DNA of 64,000 bases from Streptomyces sp. NBC_01775 (GTDB lineage Bacteria > Actinomycetota > Actinomycetes > Streptomycetales > Streptomycetaceae). Below the pieces are notes generated by a model. It was not told the origin of the DNA. It saw nothing but the letters and a program-made list of their open reading frames with translations, and did no database searches. Numbering within the stretch: the first letter of the stretch is position 1; each line of letters opens with the position of its first letter. The position numbers and the translations under genes were made by a program. Where the stretch lies: positions 8,804,001 to 8,868,000 of the forward strand of contig NZ_CP109104.1 of assembly GCF_035917675.1 (NCBI RefSeq), in the 5' to 3' direction. Below, piece after piece: positions 59,295 to 64,000 of this stretch.

Positions 59295-60005
59295 TCAGGG
59301 AGAGGCGGCGCCGCGCAGGTGCGCCCGCTTGCGCCAGGCCACCACGCCGCCCACCAGCGCGGACAGCGCGATGAAGCCGAACGAGGCGAGGAAGACCGGC
59401 GAGGTCGGCTTCGCGGCGCTGCTGCCCGCGATCACATACGCCGCCGTATTGGGCACCGAACCCAGCGCCGTCGCGCCCAGAAAGGCCACCCAGCGCATCC
59501 GGGAGACCGCGGCGCCGTAGTTGGAGGCCGCGAACGGCACCCCGGGGAGCAGCCTGATCACCAGCATCGAACGGAAGCCGTGCTTGCTCAGCAGGCGGTC
59601 GGCCGACGTCATCCAGCGGGCCCGCATCAGCGTGCGCAGCGCGTCCTGGCCCAGCATCCTGCCCAGTCCGAAGGCGATGCCCGCGCCGATCACCGTTCCC
59701 GCCGTCGCCGAGAACGTGCCGGCGCCGGCACCGAAGAGGGCGCCCGCCGCGATGTTGAGCACCGGCCGGGGCACGAAGGCCGCCGTGCACAGTCCGTAGG
59801 CCGCGCCGAACAGTGCGAGGGCCGTGCTGCCGCCCATGTGGGGAGGCCAGCCGTCGGCGAGGACACGTTGTGGCTCGTAGAGCACCATCGCCGTGGCCGC
59901 CGAGCACAGCAGCACAAGGAGCAGGGCGAGGCGGGACCATGGGGACAGCAGTGTCTGGGCGAGACGGCCGGGGAGTCCGTCTGACTGCGTGGCGGGGACG
60001 GGCAC
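59295..60005 (-). CDS. TVP38/TMEM64 (VTT-domain) membrane protein
   Basis: 236 residues from GTG 60005. Helices: RLALLLVLLCSAATAMVLYE, ALALFGAAYGLCTAAFVPRP, FSATAGTVIGAGIAFGLGRM. The VTT-domain centre is SMLVIRLLPGVPFAASNYGA and FLGATALGSVPNTAAYVIAG. Such proteins scramble or flip lipids in the membrane. It lies next to uppP, as is common for lipid-linked functions. Confidence 0.85.
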   Translation of the reverse strand: MPVPATQSDGLPGRLAQTLLSPWSRLALLLVLLCSAATAMVLYEPQRVLADGWPPHMGGSTALALFGAAYGLCTAAFVPRPVLNIAAGALFGAGAGTFSATAGTVIGAGIAFGLGRMLGQDALRTLMRARWMTSADRLLSKHGFRSMLVIRLLPGVPFAASNYGAAVSRMRWVAFLGATALGSVPNTAAYVIAGSSAAKPTSPVFLASFGFIALSALVGGVVAWRKRAHLRGAASP

Positions 60006-60191
60006 GTGGGGGAGCGTAACCGACGAAGCGGCCCTTCCGCCGTCCGGTGACGTACCGAACGTCCGGAAGGTGTGCATCCGCCGAGGTGTTCGTCTCCCGG
60101 TCACCCGCGCTTCCACCTGTGCGAAGACCGGCCGGGGCCGGGTGGCGGCGCGGCTGGGAAAACCGTTCGACGTGCGGCAGTCAAGCGGGAC

Positions 60192-60338
60192 ATGATCTGG
60201 GCGATGATCCGGCACCTGACTCCCACCGCATGGGCCGCCGCCGCGCCCGCGAGGGAGGCTGCCGTCTTCCGGACCCGGGGTGTGTGCGCCTGTCACGGCC
60301 TCTGCGGCACGTGTGCCGTCTGCGACTGCCGAAGCTGA
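60192..60338 (+). CDS. Cys-rich mini-protein (possible)
   Basis: 48 residues from ATG 60192, weak ribosome site (GCGGGA). The C-terminal third is CACHGLCGTCAVCDC, six cysteines and one histidine in 15 residues, as in metal-binding clusters. The N-terminal part (IWAMIRHLTPTAWAAAAPAR) is hydrophobic. It lies just upstream of the EF-Tu-like gene. Coding status is not certain. Confidence 0.45.
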   Translation: MIWAMIRHLTPTAWAAAAPAREAAVFRTRGVCACHGLCGTCAVCDCRS

Positions 60339-60441
60339 CCCTTCCCGGACTGACCGAGGACCCCACGGGGGGAGGGTCGGTCCTCCTCCGGGGTCCCACC
60401 TCTCCGCGCGGCGCGCATCCAGGTTCCAGGAAGGACCCGTC

Positions 60442-61593
60442 ATGTCCGGATATACCCACCCGCACATCAAGCCGCATCTGACCATCGGCACGCTGGGTCA
60501 CGCGGGTCACGGCAAGACCGCCCTCGCCGCGGCCTTCACCCGGGCCCTGGGCGGCCCCGGCACACCGCCCACACCGGGCGGCCACGCGCCCGTACAACCG
60601 GGACCCCGGCGGGTCGAGTACGAGACCGACACCCGCCGCTACACCCACCTGGAGATGCCCAGCGGCCCCGGGCTCGTCGCCACGGCGGGCGCGGGGGCCC
60701 TCGACGGCGCCGTCCTGGCCGTCTCCGTCCTCGAAGGGGTGCGCCCGCAGACCACCGAACACGTCCTGCTGGCACGACGGATGGGCGTCGAACACCTCGT
60801 CGTCGCCCTCACCAAGGCCGAACAGGGCGAGGACGAGCTGACCGAGCTGGTCGAACTCGACGTACGCGCGCTCCTGAACACCTACGGCTTCGCCGGTGAC
60901 ACCCTCCCCGTCCTGCGCGTCTCCGCCGAACGCGCGCTGGCGGACGACCCGCGCTGGACCGGCGCCATCGAAGCGCTGCTGGACGCCGTCGACACCTACG
61001 TCCCGCAGCCCGAGCGCGACACCACAGCCCCGCTGGTGCTGCCCGTCGCCTCGGCGGCACCGGCTCCCGGGGGCGGAACACGGGCCACCGGCACCGTGGA
61101 GCGCGGCACCGTCCGGACCGGCGACCGGCTGCGGGCCTACGCGCAGGAAGGTCCGGTGGACGTGCGGGTGGCCGAGGTCGCGACCGGCGGCGCCCCGGCC
61201 CCGTACGCGGCGGCGGGGGAGACCATCACCCTGCTGCTCACCGGGCCCGCCGCCGACCTGTGCGGCGCGGTGCTCGCCCCGGCGGGCGCACTCACCACCG
61301 GGCGATGTCTGGAGGCCGGGCTCCGGCTGCTGACGGCCGAGGAGGGCGGACGGGACGCCCCGCTGCGCTCGGGAGCGCGCGCCGGGTTCCACATCCGTAC
61401 CGCCGGGATTCCAGGCGTGATCATCCTCAGCGGGCGGAAGGGGGCGCTGCCCGGCACCGAGGTCGAGGCCAGGGTCAGGCTCGATACCGCCGTCCCGTTG
61501 GAGAACGGATTGCGCTTCGCCGTACGGGAGGGCGGCACAACGGTCGCCGCCGGCCGGGTCACCCGCGTCGCTCCGGAGGCCGAGGTGCTCTGA
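60442..61593 (+). CDS. tuf3: Divergent EF-Tu (EF-Tu3-like)
   Basis: 383 residues from ATG 60442 (AGGAAGG upstream). It follows the EF-Tu plan (GTLGHAGHGKTALAAAF, then RRVEYETDTRRYTHLEMPSG, AVLAVSVLEGVRPQTTEHVL, LARRMGVEHLVVALTKAE) with domains 2 and 3 after residue 195. But G1 reads GHAGHGKT instead of GHVDHGKT. The G3 DCPGH box is missing (EMPSGPG). The G4 NKxD box is TKAE. Streptomyces tuf3 genes are known to be divergent. Here the GTPase site looks strongly eroded, so normal delivery of aminoacyl-tRNA is doubtful. Confidence 0.85.
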   Translation: MSGYTHPHIKPHLTIGTLGHAGHGKTALAAAFTRALGGPGTPPTPGGHAPVQPGPRRVEYETDTRRYTHLEMPSGPGLVATAGAGALDGAVLAVSVLEGVRPQTTEHVLLARRMGVEHLVVALTKAEQGEDELTELVELDVRALLNTYGFAGDTLPVLRVSAERALADDPRWTGAIEALLDAVDTYVPQPERDTTAPLVLPVASAAPAPGGGTRATGTVERGTVRTGDRLRAYAQEGPVDVRVAEVATGGAPAPYAAAGETITLLLTGPAADLCGAVLAPAGALTTGRCLEAGLRLLTAEEGGRDAPLRSGARAGFHIRTAGIPGVIILSGRKGALPGTEVEARVRLDTAVPLENGLRFAVREGGTTVAAGRVTRVAPEAEVL

Positions 61594-61597
61594 GCGG

Positions 61598-62482
61598 ATG
61601 GGCCGCCCGCACAATGGGACGGTGGATGCTGACCCGGTCGAGGAGCCGATACCCGTTACCCGTGCCGTCGCGAGCGGCACCGCCAAGCTGATGCCGGACA
61701 TCGACCGGGCGCACGCCTGGCTGCTGACCGTCGACGGGGCGCCCCAGTCCTACGTCGATCTGGATGATCCCGCGCACCTGGAGTTCGAGTACGCGCGCCG
61801 CATCGGGCATCTGCTCGATGCGGCCCCGCCCCCCGGCGCGCCTCTGGACGTGCTGCACCTCGGCGGCGGGGCGCTCACCCTGCCCCGCTATGTCGCGGCG
61901 ACCCGCCCCGGCTCCCGGCAGCGGGTCGCCGACTCCGACGCCGGGCTGATGGAGCTGGTGGCCGACCATCTCCCGCTGCCCGCCGACAGTGGGATCGCGG
62001 TGGAGGCGGGCGACGGGCGGGCGGTGCTGGAGGGCGCCGCCGAGGACAGCGCCGATGTGCTGATCGCCGATGTCTACGGCGGCTCGCGGGTGCCCCCGCA
62101 TCTGACGACGCTGCCCTATGCGCGCGAGGCGGCACGTGTGCTGCGGCCCGGCGGCCGGTACGTGGCCAATCTCGCCGACGCCGTGCCCTTCCGCTTCCTC
62201 GCCTCCCAGCTGGCCACGTTCGCCGAGGTCTTCGCGCACCTCGCGCTCATGGCCGAGCCCGCCGTGCTGCGCGGGCGCCGCTTCGGGAACATCGTCCTGC
62301 TGGCCTCGCACGAGGAGCAGCCGCTGTCCGAGCTGGCCCGGCGCTGCTCGGGCGACCCGTTCCCCGCGCGCGTCGAGCACGGCCCGGCGCTGGCCCGCTT
62401 CACCCGGGGGGTGCGCCCGGTCCATGACGGGGACGCCGTACCGTCGCCCGAACCGCCGGACGGCGCCTTCAGCATCGGCTGA
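61598..62482 (+). CDS. Spermidine-synthase-like protein
   Basis: 294 residues from ATG 61598; GTG 61622 is also possible and may be leaderless (CACAAT upstream). Rossmann core: PLDVLHLGGGALTLPRYVAA, DSDAGLMELVADHLPLPADS, VEAGDGRAVLEGAAEDSADV, LIADVYGGSRVPPHLTTLPY. This is the PABS/'fused' actinobacterial type. Polyamine transfer is not proven. It directly follows the EF-Tu-like gene on the same strand. Confidence 0.82.
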   Translation: MGRPHNGTVDADPVEEPIPVTRAVASGTAKLMPDIDRAHAWLLTVDGAPQSYVDLDDPAHLEFEYARRIGHLLDAAPPPGAPLDVLHLGGGALTLPRYVAATRPGSRQRVADSDAGLMELVADHLPLPADSGIAVEAGDGRAVLEGAAEDSADVLIADVYGGSRVPPHLTTLPYAREAARVLRPGGRYVANLADAVPFRFLASQLATFAEVFAHLALMAEPAVLRGRRFGNIVLLASHEEQPLSELARRCSGDPFPARVEHGPALARFTRGVRPVHDGDAVPSPEPPDGAFSIG

Positions 62483-62567
62483 GGGCGCCGTCCTGGGCCG
62501 GAACACGCGGGCCCGCCGGGGCGGGTCACGCGGTCGCAGGGATGCGGCCGTCGAGGGGCCGCCCGGG

Positions 62568-63659
62568 TCAGCCGCGGGGTTCGTCCCCGCCGCCGGGTGT
62601 CTCGTAGTCGCGCAGGCTGGCCATCATCTTCTTGATGGTGGCGTCCGGGAGCTCGTCCTTGACACCGGCATCCGCGTAGAGGACCCAGATCGCCAGGTCA
62701 CCGTTGGTGTTGATCCAGGAGACCGTGCTGACCTTGGCGGCGCTCGAGGCGCACTTGTCCCCCTTCGGCGCCCCGGTGAGGGTCACCGAGGAGGAGTGGC
62801 CCTTGATGCCGTGCTTGTTTTTGAAGGGCTTCGTCTTCGCCGGGCTGAGGTGACCCTTCTGCTTTTGGTCGTAGCCCGCGATGGCGAAGTTCTCGGCCGC
62901 GATCTCGGCGGCCTCCTTGGTGTCCTTGGAGCCCTCCGCGCCCTTGGTGCCGACGCCGGCGCGGCTGCTCTCCTTGCACCAGTTGTCCTTGTAGTAGGCC
63001 GGCGCCGACATGGCGACCAGGACCTTCTTGGTCTTGTCGTCGCTGAAGCCGGTGATGACACCGGGCTTCGAGACCGTCCAGTCCTTGTTCTTGGGCACGT
63101 CGAAGGCGGAGTACCACTTGGGGTTGATGACGGTCTGCCAGCCGGCGACCACCGGCTTGGAGGGGTCGTCGGCCGCTCCGCCGCCACCGCCACTGCCGGT
63201 GCCGCCGCCCGTGGACTTCCCGCCCCCGGGCTTCTTCTCCTTCTGCTTCACGCTCGGAGAGGACGACTTGTCGGACGCCTCGTCCTTCTTGTCGTCGTCA
63301 CCCCCGAAGACCATGAAACCGGTCACCGCCGCCGCCACGACCGCGACCGCGGCGACGATCGAGATGATCACGGTCTTCTTGTTGCCGTCACCACCTCCGC
63401 CCTTGGGCGACTGCGGCCCGCCCGGCACGCTCGCCGGACCCCACTGGCCCGACTGGCCGGGCCCGCCCGGCTGCTGGGTGTAGGGGTTGGGCTGCCCGCC
63501 CGCGGGCTGGCCGTAGCCGGGCTGCTGCCCTGCTCCCGGCTGCTGCTGCCCGTAGCCGGGCTGTTGGTACGGATTCGGCTGCTGATATCCCGGCTGCTGG
63601 TACGGGTTGGGCTGCTGAGGGTTCTGCTCGCCCCCCGGCTGCTGCTGTCCTGGCCACAT
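62568..63659 (-). CDS. Gln/Pro/Tyr-rich single-pass membrane protein
   Basis: 363 residues from ATG 63659. Residues 1-90 are repetitive (NPYQQPGYQQPNPYQQPGYG type). A membrane helix follows at about 95-118 (TVIISIVAAVAVVAAAVTGF). After a Lys/Gly/Ser linker, an extracellular domain of about 190 residues contains WQTVINPKWYSAFDVPKNKD and one Cys pair (DNWCKESS, GDKCASS). Such proline-rich cytoplasmic tails often meet kinases or cell-wall machinery. Function unknown. Confidence 0.78.
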   Translation of the reverse strand: MWPGQQQPGGEQNPQQPNPYQQPGYQQPNPYQQPGYGQQQPGAGQQPGYGQPAGGQPNPYTQQPGGPGQSGQWGPASVPGGPQSPKGGGGDGNKKTVIISIVAAVAVVAAAVTGFMVFGGDDDKKDEASDKSSSPSVKQKEKKPGGGKSTGGGTGSGGGGGAADDPSKPVVAGWQTVINPKWYSAFDVPKNKDWTVSKPGVITGFSDDKTKKVLVAMSAPAYYKDNWCKESSRAGVGTKGAEGSKDTKEAAEIAAENFAIAGYDQKQKGHLSPAKTKPFKNKHGIKGHSSSVTLTGAPKGDKCASSAAKVSTVSWINTNGDLAIWVLYADAGVKDELPDATIKKMMASLRDYETPGGGDEPRG

Positions 63660-63796
63660 GGCCAACAACTTTATGGTGCGTGCCGAGCGCCGACTACGTC
63701 CGCCCTCCGATCGGTACTGACCCGCTACATGAGCGAGCGGGGAGCGGGTGTGCGAAGGCGCTGCCGCCGCGTATTACTCGGTGGTAACGTGCGGGC

Positions 63797-64000
63797 ATGT
63801 CAGCACAGTCGCACGAGCCTTCCATAGGCGAGTTGATGGCGGCCTCGGTCCCGATGGCCCGCACCTTGAACCTTCAGTACCTGGAGACCACTCCCGAGCG
63901 GGCCGTCGTCGCACTGCCCGACCAGAGCGAGTACCACAACCACGTCGGCGGCCCCCACGCCGGCGCGATGTTCACCCTCGCCGAGTCGGCCAGCGGCGCC
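63797..64000 (+). CDS. PaaI-like/DUF4442 thioesterase (5' part, runs off the right edge)
   Basis: 68 codons are present from ATG 63797. The message may be leaderless, since TAACGT lies six bases upstream. The reading contains LMAASVPMARTLNLQYLETT, VVALPDQSEYHNHVGGPHAG and AMFTLAESASGA, the hotdog-fold pattern with HNHVGGPHAGA at the active site. It hydrolyses an acyl thioester; substrate unknown. It diverges from the Gln/Pro-rich gene. Confidence 0.78.
   Translation, partial: MSAQSHEPSIGELMAASVPMARTLNLQYLETTPERAVVALPDQSEYHNHVGGPHAGAMFTLAESASGA

Noticed and set aside
1..64000. CRISPR arrays, rRNA operons and complete tRNA genes
   Set aside because: No repeat-spacer pattern, rRNA core sequence or cloverleaf was seen in reading the window; this was by eye, not by a scanning program.

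Overview
The window is high-GC actinobacterial DNA, almost certainly from a Streptomyces. It shows GTG and TTG starts, GTGA/ATGA gene overlaps, a chaplin, DUF317 and DUF4913 proteins, an EF-Tu3-type gene, and the order ung / lnt / uppP / tuf3-like that I associate with one chromosomal arm of this genus. Everything below is read from the sequence and memory of protein families; no search was run.

Region 1 (1-2720) is an arsenic-resistance cluster: arsR with an Acr3-type arsenite exporter, a divergent arsenate reductase (arsC), an ArsO-like flavin monooxygenase, and a second ArsR regulator.

Region 2 (2751-25896) is a long, almost entirely leftward operon of a conjugative element. Going downstream it encodes an NlpC/P60 peptidoglycan hydrolase (frameshifted), a small two-helix membrane protein (DUF6112-like), a VirB8-like bitopic protein, a VirB6/TrbL-like membrane protein, an SCO6880-type membrane protein, a VirB4-type ATPase and a VirD4/TraG coupling ATPase. 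A tandem DnaB-N-domain protein, a frameshifted C5 methyltransferase, DUF4913 and four DUF317 proteins follow, plus many small proteins. Many of the small proteins end in Ala/Arg tails that share an A-x-R-x-R-[S/T]-like tag. I saw no relaxase and no TraB/FtsK translocase. One gene (17754-18551) runs against the operon and looks like a PD-(D/E)XK nuclease cargo gene. A second, intact methyltransferase (26459-27208) lies divergently beyond the operon head.

Region 3 (27303-34368) is the most unusual part. A PD-(D/E)XK nuclease-like gene is cut into two pieces, 32731-32486 and 27980-27303. A 4.5-kb insertion separates them, with imperfect 18-bp inverted ends. It carries two tyrosine recombinases (403 and 826 aa) and a SAM methyltransferase. 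Removing 27981-32485 restores one reading frame of 307 codons. Upstream of the split gene are a LexA-type DNA-binding protein, a small protein and a DUF4238 protein, which may form a defence-like cluster.

Region 4 (34489-41814) holds transport and regulation genes: a SulP anion transporter with a divergent MerR regulator, a TetR/DHA2 exporter pair with a clear operator, and a second MFS transporter with an ABM-domain protein and a TetR regulator.

Region 5 (41815-44629) is a gene-poor stretch with inverted and direct repeats and an orphan 3' end of an L-serine ammonia-lyase gene, followed by an excisionase-like gene and a tyrosine integrase. It looks like an attachment region or integration scar.

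Region 6 (44527-64000) is chromosomal. It carries a HipA-like kinase with DUF3037, two short-chain dehydrogenases, a peptide-binding lipoprotein, uracil-DNA glycosylase, a DinB-like protein and a deletion scar joining a tetR remnant to a monooxygenase remnant. Beyond these lie a Gfo/Idh/MocA oxidoreductase, apolipoprotein N-acyltransferase, an EamA-type permease, a chaplin, UppP, a TVP38-type membrane protein, a Cys-rich mini-ORF, a divergent EF-Tu, a spermidine-synthase-like protein, a proline/glutamine-rich membrane protein and the start of a hotdog-fold thioesterase.
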